Of a stretch of DNA of 64,000 bases, positions 53,794-62,592 are shown one piece after another; positions within the stretch are counted from its first letter, which is position 1; each line of letters begins with the position of its first letter. Location: positions 491,705 to 555,704 of the forward strand of contig NZ_MU158691.1 of assembly GCF_015209965.1 (NCBI RefSeq), in the 5' to 3' direction. The notes beneath the pieces were generated by a model. The model was not told where the DNA came from, searched no databases, and saw only the letters and a program-made list of their open reading frames with translations. A program made the position numbers and the translations under genes. The DNA comes from Sphingobacterium pedocola. GTDB lineage: Bacteria > Bacteroidota > Bacteroidia > Sphingobacteriales > Sphingobacteriaceae.

Positions 53794-55626
53794 ATGGCTA
53801 AGAAAAAAGAAAATCTACCTCAATCAGGAGCGCTGACAACCGGAGCAATCTCTGGCTCACGTAAAATCTATATCGAAGGAAGTACATCAAATATTCGGGT
53901 CGGTATGCGGGAAATCGTACTCTCAGATACGAAAATGAGTAATGGTGAGGTTTCCCCAAATGCCTCCGTGATCGTATACGATACAAGTGGTGTGTATACT
54001 GACGACCAAGCTGCCATAAATATCTACGAGGGTATTGCCCGCATTCGCACGCAATGGATAGCTGACCGGGATGACGTGGAGCAGCTGCCGCAGATCAGTT
54101 CGGTCTATGGACAGGAGCGATTAGTAGATAGACAGCTCAATGCAATCCGTTTTCCCATACAACACCTACCCCTTATGGCAAAAAGTGGAAAGAATGTAAC
54201 GCAATTACATTATGCTAAGCAGGGTATTGTTACTCAGGAAATGGAATATGTCGCCATCCGCGAAAATCAGCGCATTCAGTACGTAGAAGATAAAGACCTG
54301 TTGCAGCAGCATAGAGGAGAAAGCTTTGGAGCTAACACGCCTAAAGGGGTGATAACACCTGAATTTGTGCGGGATGAAATTGCTGCAGGACGGGCAATTT
54401 TACCGAATAACATCAATCATCCAGAGAGCGAACCGATGATCATCGGACGCAATTTTTTGGTGAAGGTAAATGCCAACATCGGGAATAGTGCTGTTACTTC
54501 CAGTATTGAGGAAGAAGTTGAAAAGGCAGTATGGGCCTGTCGCTGGGGAGCCGATACCATCATGGATCTTTCTACTGGACAAAACATTCACGAGACGCGC
54601 GAATGGATTCTTCGCAATTCTCCAGTTCCAATTGGTACCGTTCCGATCTATCAAGCACTGGAAAAGGTAAACGGTAAAGCAGAAAATCTGACTTGGGAAA
54701 TTTTCAAGGATACACTTATTGAACAGGCCGAACAAGGCGTGTCATATTTTACCATTCATGCAGGTGTCTTGTTGCGCTATATCCCATTGACCGTGAGACG
54801 CGTAACAGGGATCGTTTCCAGAGGGGGCAGTATTATGGCTAAATGGTGTTTGGCACATCATAAGGAGAATTTTTTGTACACCCATTTTGAGGAGATCTGT
54901 GAAATTATGAAAGCCTATGATGTGGCATTTTCATTGGGAGATGGGTTACGCCCTGGGAGCATAGCCGATGCGAATGATGCCGCACAGTTTGCGGAGTTGG
55001 AAACGTTGGGTGAATTAACCAAAATTGCCTGGAAACACGACATACAGGTGATGGTGGAAGGGCCAGGACACGTTCCGATGCATCTTATCAAGGAAAATAT
55101 GGAGAAGCAGTTGAAGGATTGTCAAGAAGCTCCTTTCTACACATTGGGACCGTTGACCACAGATATAGCACCCGGTTATGATCATATCACTTCGGCAATA
55201 GGTGCAGCAATGATCGGTTGGTTTGGAACAGCTATGTTGTGCTATGTGACTCCAAAAGAACATTTGGGATTACCAAATAAAGACGATGTGAAAGACGGTG
55301 TGATTACCTATAAATTAGCTGCACATGCAGCAGATCTAGCAAAGGGACATCCCGGATCGCAGCATAGAGATAATGCCTTGAGCAAAGCACGATTTGAATT
55401 CAGATGGGAAGACCAGTTTAATTTGGCATTGGATCCCGACACGGCTCGCGCTTATCATGATGAGACGCTTCCTGCTGAAGGTGCTAAGATAGCACACTTT
55501 TGCTCCATGTGCGGGCCTCAGTTCTGCTCCATGAAAATTACGCAGGAAATACGTGATGCAGCGGATGAAGGTATGTTCGAAAAGGCTTCCGCATTTAAGG
55601 AACAGGGAAGCGAAATTTATGGATAA
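53794..55626 (+). CDS. thiC: phosphomethylpyrimidine synthase ThiC
   Basis: Radical-SAM enzyme making HMP-P from AIR. 610 residues, full length. The C-terminal 4Fe-4S motif CSMCGPQFCSMK is at about 569-580. Other landmarks include NIGNSAVTSSIEEEVEKA, TIHAGVLLRYIPLT, RGGSIMAKWCL and MVEGPGHVPMHLI. Co-operonic with thiS and the TenI-like gene. Confidence 0.98.
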   Translation: MAKKKENLPQSGALTTGAISGSRKIYIEGSTSNIRVGMREIVLSDTKMSNGEVSPNASVIVYDTSGVYTDDQAAINIYEGIARIRTQWIADRDDVEQLPQISSVYGQERLVDRQLNAIRFPIQHLPLMAKSGKNVTQLHYAKQGIVTQEMEYVAIRENQRIQYVEDKDLLQQHRGESFGANTPKGVITPEFVRDEIAAGRAILPNNINHPESEPMIIGRNFLVKVNANIGNSAVTSSIEEEVEKAVWACRWGADTIMDLSTGQNIHETREWILRNSPVPIGTVPIYQALEKVNGKAENLTWEIFKDTLIEQAEQGVSYFTIHAGVLLRYIPLTVRRVTGIVSRGGSIMAKWCLAHHKENFLYTHFEEICEIMKAYDVAFSLGDGLRPGSIADANDAAQFAELETLGELTKIAWKHDIQVMVEGPGHVPMHLIKENMEKQLKDCQEAPFYTLGPLTTDIAPGYDHITSAIGAAMIGWFGTAMLCYVTPKEHLGLPNKDDVKDGVITYKLAAHAADLAKGHPGSQHRDNALSKARFEFRWEDQFNLALDPDTARAYHDETLPAEGAKIAHFCSMCGPQFCSMKITQEIRDAADEGMFEKASAFKEQGSEIYG

Positions 55627-55635
55627 GAGGCGTGT

Positions 55636-56247
55636 ATGGAATCTTTAATGGCCATTCTTCCAGACCATTTGCTCGACAACGAATATGAAGTACTTTTGAC
55701 CCTTTTTGAATCTGGGTTAGATGATCTTTATTTCCGTCGAGAAATGACTCGGAAAGATATCCTGGACGTGTATGAACATATCCCTCCGCAATTTCACAAC
55801 CGCTTAATCCTCCCGCTTACTGCAGCGCAATGGCGGTATGAAACGGGTTTCAAAAGATACCACGTTAAAGAAAAGCAGCGTGGACTGGAAGGATTGTATT
55901 TTGAAAAAGAGGAAATGGGTGATTATAGGTTTTCAACGGCTATACATTGTTATTCGGACATGGAAATCTTAAATGACAGATACGAAATGATATTGGTAAG
56001 TCCGCTATTTAATAGCATGAGCAAGCCAGGCTATACAGCGATGTGTGCCTCAGAACGGATGAAATTTGAAAACAGCTCAGGTAGTATTCGAAAAATTGGC
56101 TTAGGAGGAATTAATCTGGAACGCATGACACAATTTCCAGAAGTTGTCCAATCCTTTGATGGTATAGCATTGATGTCGGGATTGTGGCAAGAAAAGAACA
56201 TGCATTCCACATTCTTAAAAATTAGAAAACTATGGAAAGGAATATAG
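55636..56247 (+). CDS. TenI/ThiE-like protein (possible thiazole tautomerase)
   Basis: 203 residues, a diverged member of the thiamin phosphate synthase superfamily. The barrel motifs are LDDLYFRREMTRKDI and MILVSPLFNSMSKPGYTAM (the latter like SPIFDSISKxGY), then IGLGGINLERMTQF. The pyrophosphate-binding residues of true ThiE are not recognisable, while a complete ThiE follows, so an aromatase (TenI) role is more likely. Overlaps thiE by 16 bases. Confidence 0.75.
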   Translation: MESLMAILPDHLLDNEYEVLLTLFESGLDDLYFRREMTRKDILDVYEHIPPQFHNRLILPLTAAQWRYETGFKRYHVKEKQRGLEGLYFEKEEMGDYRFSTAIHCYSDMEILNDRYEMILVSPLFNSMSKPGYTAMCASERMKFENSSGSIRKIGLGGINLERMTQFPEVVQSFDGIALMSGLWQEKNMHSTFLKIRKLWKGI

Positions 56248-56888
56248 AGAGATTACAATTTATATCACAAGGAAATACAGCTGAACAACAGATCACATCT
56301 ATTCATCATGCACTGGATGTGGGCGCGAAATGGATACAGCTCCGTTTTAAGAATCAAGATGAAAAAACTGTTCGGATTGTTGCCGAACAGGTAAAAAGTT
56401 TATGCATTCAGTACAGCGCTAAGTGTATAATAAATGATTGGATATCCGTAGCTCAACATGTAGGTGCAGATGGTGTGCACTTGGGGTTGCAGGATATCGA
56501 TATATCAACTGCCCGGTCACAATTAGGGATGGGGGCAATTATTGGCGGAACGGCAAATACAATTGTAGAAGTACGGCAACGTATCTCCGAGGGCTGTGAT
56601 TATATCGGATTAGGCCCCTATGCCTATACATCCACTAAAGAGCGTCTCAGTCCGATTTTAGGTCCGGCTGGCTATCTTACACTCTTGAGTCAATTGGAGT
56701 ATTCGAACATTCCTGTTATTGCAGTAGGAGGTATTAAGACAGCGGACCTGTTATCACTTAAATCGACCGGTGTTTATGGCGTCGCACTCTCTACCGAACT
56801 TTTAAATGTAGATTTCGCACAGGCAGCGCAAATGAAGCAGATTCTTTCACAATTTAAAGCACACAATGATGTTGCACATAGCAGATAA
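56232..56888 (+). CDS. thiE: thiamine-phosphate synthase ThiE
   Basis: Joins HMP-PP and the thiazole phosphate to thiamine phosphate. 218 residues. Motifs KWIQLRFKNQDEKT, CIINDWISVAQHVGADGVHLGLQD, IGGTANT and GLGPYAYTSTKERLSPILG, ending in IPVIAVGGIK, match the ThiE barrel. The GPV-FPT-TK loop is varied (GPYAYTSTK) but the Lys and Thr are kept. Overlaps both neighbours. Confidence 0.93.
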   Translation: MERNIERLQFISQGNTAEQQITSIHHALDVGAKWIQLRFKNQDEKTVRIVAEQVKSLCIQYSAKCIINDWISVAQHVGADGVHLGLQDIDISTARSQLGMGAIIGGTANTIVEVRQRISEGCDYIGLGPYAYTSTKERLSPILGPAGYLTLLSQLEYSNIPVIAVGGIKTADLLSLKSTGVYGVALSTELLNVDFAQAAQMKQILSQFKAHNDVAHSR

Positions 56889-57642
56889 AATATTTCAATC
56901 CAGACTTTTCCTCGGAACAGGGAAATTTGGCAGTCTTCACTTGATGCAGCACGCAATAGAAGCATCGGCGAGTGAATTGGTGACGGTAGCACTCAAACGG
57001 GTAGACTTAGCCGATCAATCCGATAATTTGCTGCATCATATTCCGACACCGCAAGCCACCCTATTACCTAATACATCCGGAGCGCGTGACGCCAAGGAGG
57101 CAATTTTTGCAGCACAGATAGGGAGAGAGGCCATGGAGACTAATTGGGTAAAATTAGAGATTCATCCCGATCCTAAATATCTAATGCCGGATCCAATCGA
57201 AACCTTAAAAGCGGCAGAAGAGTTAGTTAAGCAAGGTTTCGTTGTTCTCCCGTATATACATGCTGATCCGGTATTGTGCAAAAGACTTGAAGAAGTAGGC
57301 GTTGCAGCGGTGATGCCTTTGGGTGCACCTATTGGAAGTAACAAAGGCGTGTTGACAAAGGACTTTTTGTCTATTATTATTGAGCAAAGTCGAGTTCCCG
57401 TTATTGTAGATGCGGGATTGGGAGCCCCTTCACACGCAGCATTTGCTATGGAGTTGGGTGCAGATGCAGTGTTAGTTAATACAGCTATAGCGGTTGCGAC
57501 AGATCCTGTGGGCATGGCTAAGGCTTTCAAATTAGCTGTTGAGGCGGGTAGAAAGGCATACGAAGCCGAGCTTGCCGCAGTTTCTTCGGTTGCACAGCCA
57601 TCTAGTCCATTGACGTCGTTTTTAAGAAATGAGGAGGTATAA
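56866..57642 (+). CDS. thiG: thiazole synthase ThiG
   Basis: Assembles the thiazole ring from DXP, dehydroglycine and ThiS-thiocarboxylate. 258 residues with SRLFLGTGKFGS at the start, VKLEIHPDPKYLMPDP, VLPYIHADPVLCKRL, VMPLGAPIGSNKG and VDAGLGAPSHAAFAMELGAD. The start overlaps thiE by 23 bases; the second Met (56869) is equally possible. Confidence 0.97.
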   Translation: MMLHIADKIFQSRLFLGTGKFGSLHLMQHAIEASASELVTVALKRVDLADQSDNLLHHIPTPQATLLPNTSGARDAKEAIFAAQIGREAMETNWVKLEIHPDPKYLMPDPIETLKAAEELVKQGFVVLPYIHADPVLCKRLEEVGVAAVMPLGAPIGSNKGVLTKDFLSIIIEQSRVPVIVDAGLGAPSHAAFAMELGADAVLVNTAIAVATDPVGMAKAFKLAVEAGRKAYEAELAAVSSVAQPSSPLTSFLRNEEV

Positions 57643-58773
57643 ATGTTTCATCAACTATTTCAAAGTCACAATTGGGATGCGGTGAAATCAAGTATTTACC
57701 AGAAAACTGCTAAGGATGTCGAAAGTGCATTGACCAAAAATGATCGATCTTTAGAGGATTTCAAGGCACTTGTTTCTCCAGCAGCAGCCCCTTATCTGGA
57801 GGAGATGGCAAGATTAAGTCAAGCCATCACGCAAAAACGTTTTGGGAAGACCATTCAATTGTATATTCCGATGTACCTCAGTAATGAATGTCAGAACATC
57901 TGTACGTATTGTGCATTTAGTATGGATAATAAAATCCCTCGTCGTACACTTAGCCCGGGAGAAATCCATATGGAAGCAGAAGTCATTAAAAGTATGGGAT
58001 ATGAGCATGTCTTATTGGTAACGGGAGAGGCCAGCAAAATTGTAGGTGTAGAATTTCTGGAACAGGCAATCCGTCAACTGAAACCTCATTTTGCAAATAT
58101 CTCTATCGAGGTGCAGCCCCTTGAACAGGAAGACTATCAACGGTTAATTAAGGAGGGGTTATATGCCGTTTTAGTGTACCAGGAAACGTACCATCAAGAT
58201 GTATATAGAAATTACCATCCCAAGGGAAAAAAATCCAACTTTCAATACCGCTTGGATACGCCCGATCGTCTTGGACGGGCAGGAATTCATAAGATAGGTC
58301 TTGGCACATTGATAGGATTAGAAGATTGGCGTACGGAAGCCTTTTTTACGGGATTACATTTGCAATACCTCGAACAGCATTATTGGCAAACAAAATATTC
58401 ATTATCTTTTCCACGCTTGAGACCTATTTCAATGAAAGACGCTGTTGATGGAACAATAGAAACGCAACAATTCTACATGAAGGATAGGGAACTTCTTCAA
58501 TTAATCTGCGCGTATCGGCTGTTGAATGAGCAAGTAGAGCTTTCACTTTCTACACGAGAAGAACCTTATTTTAGGGATCATGTTATCCCATTAGGTATTA
58601 CAAGTTTGAGCGCGGGCTCTAAAACAAATCCCGGAGGCTATATCGTAGCGCCTCAAGCGCTTGAGCAATTTGAAATTTCGGATGAACGGTCTGCATTTGA
58701 AATGGTTAAGGTAATTGAAAAACAGGGTTATGAAGCCGTTTGGAAAGATTGGGAAAGGTGTTATGCGACGTAG
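57643..58773 (+). CDS. thiH: 2-iminoacetate synthase ThiH
   Basis: Radical-SAM enzyme cleaving tyrosine to dehydroglycine and p-cresol. 376 residues; the cluster motif CQNICTYCAF (CxxxCxxC) is at about 84-93. RPISMKDAVDG and SAGSKTNPGGY are conserved. The start directly follows the thiG stop. Use of ThiH rather than ThiO means oxygen-independent thiazole formation. Confidence 0.97.
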   Translation: MFHQLFQSHNWDAVKSSIYQKTAKDVESALTKNDRSLEDFKALVSPAAAPYLEEMARLSQAITQKRFGKTIQLYIPMYLSNECQNICTYCAFSMDNKIPRRTLSPGEIHMEAEVIKSMGYEHVLLVTGEASKIVGVEFLEQAIRQLKPHFANISIEVQPLEQEDYQRLIKEGLYAVLVYQETYHQDVYRNYHPKGKKSNFQYRLDTPDRLGRAGIHKIGLGTLIGLEDWRTEAFFTGLHLQYLEQHYWQTKYSLSFPRLRPISMKDAVDGTIETQQFYMKDRELLQLICAYRLLNEQVELSLSTREEPYFRDHVIPLGITSLSAGSKTNPGGYIVAPQALEQFEISDERSAFEMVKVIEKQGYEAVWKDWERCYAT

Positions 58774-59773
58774 CAATAATAATCGTTTTGTTCGTCAGAT
58801 AGCGCTCCCTGAATTCGGGTTAGTAGGACAGGAAAAGTTGCAGGCAGCTCACGTCATCGTAGTTGGCGCCGGCGGTCTCGGAAATGCGGTGATTCCTTTT
58901 CTGGCTGCGGGAGGTGTAGGAAAGATCACAGTGATAGATGACGATTGTGTGTCGATATCTAATTTAGCTCGACAGACTAGTTTTGGGTATCATGACGTGG
59001 GACTATTTAAATCGGAAATACTGGCGGATAAGTTGAATACGCAATATCAACAACAGATCGTGTTTCCACAAAAAACAAGACTTACTATTGCCAACTTTAG
59101 AGAGATCGTTCCAGAAGCGGACCTTCTGATTGATGGAAGTGATAATTTTGAGACCCGTTATCTACTGGCCGATATCAGTACGGATATGCGGATGCCTTTA
59201 ATCAGTGGCGCTTTGGGAGCTTATGAAGGTCAGATTTGTGTTTTCGCCCCCTCACAACGTATTGGATATCGGGATATTTTTCCCGAACCAAGTGACCAAC
59301 AGCCCTGTGCCATTACGGGGGTATGGTCGCCATTGGTTGGGGTGGTTGGAAGTTTGATGGTTAGCGAGGCCTTTAAAATGATTGCTGGTATTGGCGATAG
59401 CCTAGCAGGTAAAATGATGCTCATAGACAGTTTTACCAATCAGGTTCAGGTTATTAATATACAGTCGGATAGCACACTATCGCATTCGAAACTATCTGCC
59501 GGAAAAATTAATTTTAATACGTTAATGGAATGGAAAGAACAGGAGGAACTCTTGCTGGTAGATGTGCAGGAACAACATGAGCATGCCGAAAATAATTTGG
59601 CCGACCTCAATATTTCGGTCTACGATCTGCCGCGTTGCTGGGAGGCTCATCTGGAAAATGAATCCAGAAAAATTGTTTTCATATGTCCGAATGGTATTCG
59701 TAGTAAAATTGCCTACGAATGGTTAAAAGATAAAATTTCGCGTTGCTATTATGTCAATCTCTCTGAAAAATAA
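58763..59773 (+). CDS. thiF: ThiF-type adenylyltransferase fused to a rhodanese domain
   Basis: 336 residues from ATG 58763, preceded by GGGAAAGG and overlapping thiH by 11 bases; an ATG at 58715 would overlap thiH by 59 bases. The N-terminal E1-like domain has RQIALPEFGLVGQEKL, VVGAGGLGNAVIPFLAAGGVG (ATP site) and NLARQTSFG. No Cys-x-x-Cys zinc pairs are obvious. The C-terminal rhodanese domain (about 245-336) carries the loop VFICPNGIRS, with a catalytic-type Cys. The fusion likely delivers sulfur to ThiS. Confidence 0.9.
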   Translation: MRRSNNNRFVRQIALPEFGLVGQEKLQAAHVIVVGAGGLGNAVIPFLAAGGVGKITVIDDDCVSISNLARQTSFGYHDVGLFKSEILADKLNTQYQQQIVFPQKTRLTIANFREIVPEADLLIDGSDNFETRYLLADISTDMRMPLISGALGAYEGQICVFAPSQRIGYRDIFPEPSDQQPCAITGVWSPLVGVVGSLMVSEAFKMIAGIGDSLAGKMMLIDSFTNQVQVINIQSDSTLSHSKLSAGKINFNTLMEWKEQEELLLVDVQEQHEHAENNLADLNISVYDLPRCWEAHLENESRKIVFICPNGIRSKIAYEWLKDKISRCYYVNLSEK

Positions 59774-60019
59774 CGCTTAGGTGCTTGCCGTCAAAATGGT
59801 TGCTTTAATATATGCAATTTCGTTAAGCATCTGTTTCAAAAAATATAAGTTTTGTAGCAAGAACGCAGCTTCATAAATAACTCAGCTCATTTAACCTATC
59901 TGCGCTTAAGGGAATGATTTTCCAGGGAATTCTGCTGTCTTTTCAAATTTTGGTCGTGTTATTGGTTAGATTTTTATAAATTTAAAAACGTGTTATTAAA
60001 TGATGAAAGATTATAGTTT

Positions 60020-61525
60020 ATGAGTGATAGATATGAAGATTTTATTAGTCGGTTTAAGCAGCGGCTAGTGGAGTTATTCCACCAAGAATCTAATATAAAT
60101 GAGTTGAGTATCGAGCGGGGCTTACCTTCTGATGTGTGGAAGGACATTATGGGATTAAGCCCTTTATCTGTTGCGGTTCCTGAAGCGTTTAATGGCCGGG
60201 GAGTTAAAGTAAAAGAATGCTTGGGTATTTTATCTGCCGCATCTTATGAGTCGCTTCCGTTATCCCTAACATTCGGAATAAATATTGCTCTTTTTTTAGA
60301 ACCATTAGCAAAATATGGTCTACCCGACATACAGACTGGTATATTTCGACGGTTTATTGAAGAAGGAGCAATGGGCGGACTGATGATAACAGAACCCGAT
60401 TTTGGTAGCGATGCATTGAATATGCGTACGAATTTTGTCGCATCGGATAGCGGGGACTACAAGCTTACTGGGCAGAAACATTGGCAAGGACTAACGGGAA
60501 TGGCCGACTTTTGGTTAATTGCTGCTCGGAAGCAATTGTCTAGCGGGGAACTAGCCCGTGATATTGAGTTCTTCGTTACGGATAACAGCAAGGTAGAACA
60601 ACAGATTAAGGTCGAACACTATTTTAACAATCTAGGGCTATATATGATTCCCTATGGATTAAATACAATAGACCTAACTGTTCCCGCTAATCAAAAGTTA
60701 CAACCGCCGAGCACAGGCATTAAGATGATGCTTGATATTCTGCACCGTAGTCGCCTACAATTTCCAGGTATGGGTATGGGCTTTATTCAACGGATGTTGG
60801 ACGAAGCTTTATCACATTGTATTACCCGAAAGGTTGGGGCGCAAAAACTAATTGATTTAGATTCTGTACAATTCCAGTTATCACGTATACAATCTTCTTA
60901 TACCTTGTGTTCAGGAATGTGTGCTCACAGTGCTACTATGAGTGGAATTTCCAATGACCTATCTTCAAAAGGGTTAGAAGCAAATAGTATGAAAGCGCTC
61001 GTAACAGATCTTATGCAAGAATCGGCTCAGATATGTGTCCAGCTATCGGGTTCTAGTGGCTATAAGATCGATCACATTGCAGGAAGAGGTATCGTAGACA
61101 GTCGACCTTTTCAAATTTTTGAAGGATCTAATGAAATGCTGTATACGCAAATATCTGAAATCGTTATTAAGCAGATGAAAAAGCAGAAAGAAGAAAACTT
61201 CCATCTATTCATGTCTCAGTTTGAAAGCACAAATCGTATAGCTTCTCGTTTTAAAAAACATCTTAATTTTTCGTTGGAACATACACTGGTGCAAAGACAG
61301 ATGGTAGTTCTTGGTAAAGTAATAGCTCGCTTAGTGTGTTTACAGTATGTAGATCTCATGGTAGAGAAAGGGTTTCGCAAAGATCTGTTTGAGAATAGCT
61401 TTAAACATATAGAAATGGATGTCAAAAAGTTGTTATCAGATCTCTCGGATTATAATAATGCTGTTCCTATTGTAGAATACCATGCCGGTTCCAATTGGAT
61501 GGAATATAGTGATGACGCGAAGTAA
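60020..61525 (+). CDS. acyl-CoA dehydrogenase family protein
   Basis: 501 residues. The FAD site loop MITEPDFGSDALNMRT (about 118-133), KHWQGLTGMADFWLIAAR, and the C-terminal VQLSGSSGYKIDHIAGRGI and QIFEGSNEMLYTQI are classical acyl-CoA dehydrogenase signatures, with an extra helical region at the end. Some residues depart from beta-oxidation enzymes, and substrate is unknown. It starts 246 bases after thiF with no terminator seen between, and the FKBP gene begins at its stop. Confidence 0.88.
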   Translation: MSDRYEDFISRFKQRLVELFHQESNINELSIERGLPSDVWKDIMGLSPLSVAVPEAFNGRGVKVKECLGILSAASYESLPLSLTFGINIALFLEPLAKYGLPDIQTGIFRRFIEEGAMGGLMITEPDFGSDALNMRTNFVASDSGDYKLTGQKHWQGLTGMADFWLIAARKQLSSGELARDIEFFVTDNSKVEQQIKVEHYFNNLGLYMIPYGLNTIDLTVPANQKLQPPSTGIKMMLDILHRSRLQFPGMGMGFIQRMLDEALSHCITRKVGAQKLIDLDSVQFQLSRIQSSYTLCSGMCAHSATMSGISNDLSSKGLEANSMKALVTDLMQESAQICVQLSGSSGYKIDHIAGRGIVDSRPFQIFEGSNEMLYTQISEIVIKQMKKQKEENFHLFMSQFESTNRIASRFKKHLNFSLEHTLVQRQMVVLGKVIARLVCLQYVDLMVEKGFRKDLFENSFKHIEMDVKKLLSDLSDYNNAVPIVEYHAGSNWMEYSDDAK

Positions 61526-61972
61526 TTGATCATAAAAGTGGCGAAATCAAATAAATATTTAAAACACATAAAGGATTTAGCGGGGAAAAACTTAAAGGAA
61601 GGCATCCTTTTTTTAAAGGAGAATGCTGCCCGAAAAGAAGTAATTGCTTTGTCCTCGGGATTGCAATATGAGATCATATCGCAAGGAGAGGGGGATATTC
61701 CAAACATGCGATCGAAGATAATTTGCCATTACAAAGGAGAATTATTAGACGGTACTATATTTGACAACTCGTACAAACGTAATAAACCGGAAGCCTTTTT
61801 AGTGTATGAACTTATCCGTGGGTGGCAAGAAGCTTTACAGTTGATGCCGGTAGGTAGTATTTGGCGGTTATATATTCCTCATCAATTGGCATATGGATTT
61901 GAACCCCTCACAGATACGTCTGGTGGCAATTGTACGCTGATTTTTCAAATGGAATTGATCGCCATTATTTAA
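61526..61972 (+). CDS. FKBP-type peptidyl-prolyl cis-trans isomerase
   Basis: 148 residues counted from TTG 61526, which directly follows the upstream stop; GTG at 61538 is an alternative, and the start is uncertain. An N-terminal helix (KNLKEGILFLKENAARKEV) as in Mip/FkpA proteins precedes the FKBP fold: GLQYEIISQGEGDIP, CHYKGELLDGTIFDNS, IRGWQEALQLMPVGS and YIPHQLAYGFEP. No signal peptide, so it is cytosolic or depends on a longer upstream start. Confidence 0.88.
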   Translation: MIIKVAKSNKYLKHIKDLAGKNLKEGILFLKENAARKEVIALSSGLQYEIISQGEGDIPNMRSKIICHYKGELLDGTIFDNSYKRNKPEAFLVYELIRGWQEALQLMPVGSIWRLYIPHQLAYGFEPLTDTSGGNCTLIFQMELIAII

Positions 61973-62147
61973 GCATTTCAAGCAAGTCTTTTAATTTTTT
62001 TAACAATTCCGATTATTAATTTAGAATAAAGATGATTGCTGTCGTGAGGGTAGAGATGATTGTTTTCATGGTTGATGTTTTAGTATTGTTTGACTCAAAA
62101 GTAACGTAGATATCGATATTGAAGAATGAACAAGTAGGCAAGTGACG

Positions 62148-62592
62148 TGACTATATTCACCGTCGATACGGGCACGTCATGTGTCTGGGGAGCGAGGTTT
62201 ATAAAGTTAATGAGATTGCGAACGATGCCCGGTTTTTTTAATCATGGTTCTATGGCGATGGGTGCCGCTTTGACACATCCCCCACTGACAGGTTATCGTT
62301 GTATACGGAGATGGCGACTTTCGCTGTTATTAGGTGATTTGGCGACTATCACCTAATACAAGTTACCCGTGAAAATGGTTGTATCAATAAATAGGATGTT
62401 AGGTATGGCGAGATTAGAGATGCAAGTTTTTGGTTTGCCCGACAGCGAAACTGATATGCTCAATCCAGATTCTACTAAAGTGGGAGAGGTGATGGGTATA
62501 CGTCGTGAATCGGTATATATTCCCGAGGAAAGCGCAAGATGCATTACAACGTACCTTTAGCTATCAAGGGTCCTGCCCGTATGGGACTACTC
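62148..62592 (+). pseudogene. decayed TPP-dependent pyruvate oxidase (poxB-like) fragment
   Basis: Translation gives IFTVDTGTSCVWGARFIK, then FFNHGSMA-GAALTHP, close to the catalytic part of PoxB-type enzymes. The TPP-binding GDG appears only after a frameshift (VIVVYGDGD, about 62293-62318) and the frame returns at LSLLLGDLATIT. A nonsense TAA at 62354-62356 replaces the Gln codon expected before YKLPVKMVV. The rest (RMLGMARLEMQVFGLPDSET...DMLNPD) ends near 62592 with another frameshift before KGPA. Upstream parts (about 350 residues) are missing. It fills most of the 620-base gap between the FKBP and sensor genes; 61973-62147 holds nothing assignable. Confidence 0.8.

Noticed and set aside
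62016..62069. A 17-codon minus-strand frame (MKTIISTLTTAIIFILN) resembling a signal peptide start
   Set aside because: Too short to support, with no mature protein; it may be a remnant, but chance is as likely.
62353..62544. Minus-strand open frame across the pyruvate oxidase remnant
   Set aside because: The opposite strand shows clear family similarity through the same bases, so this is a shadow.
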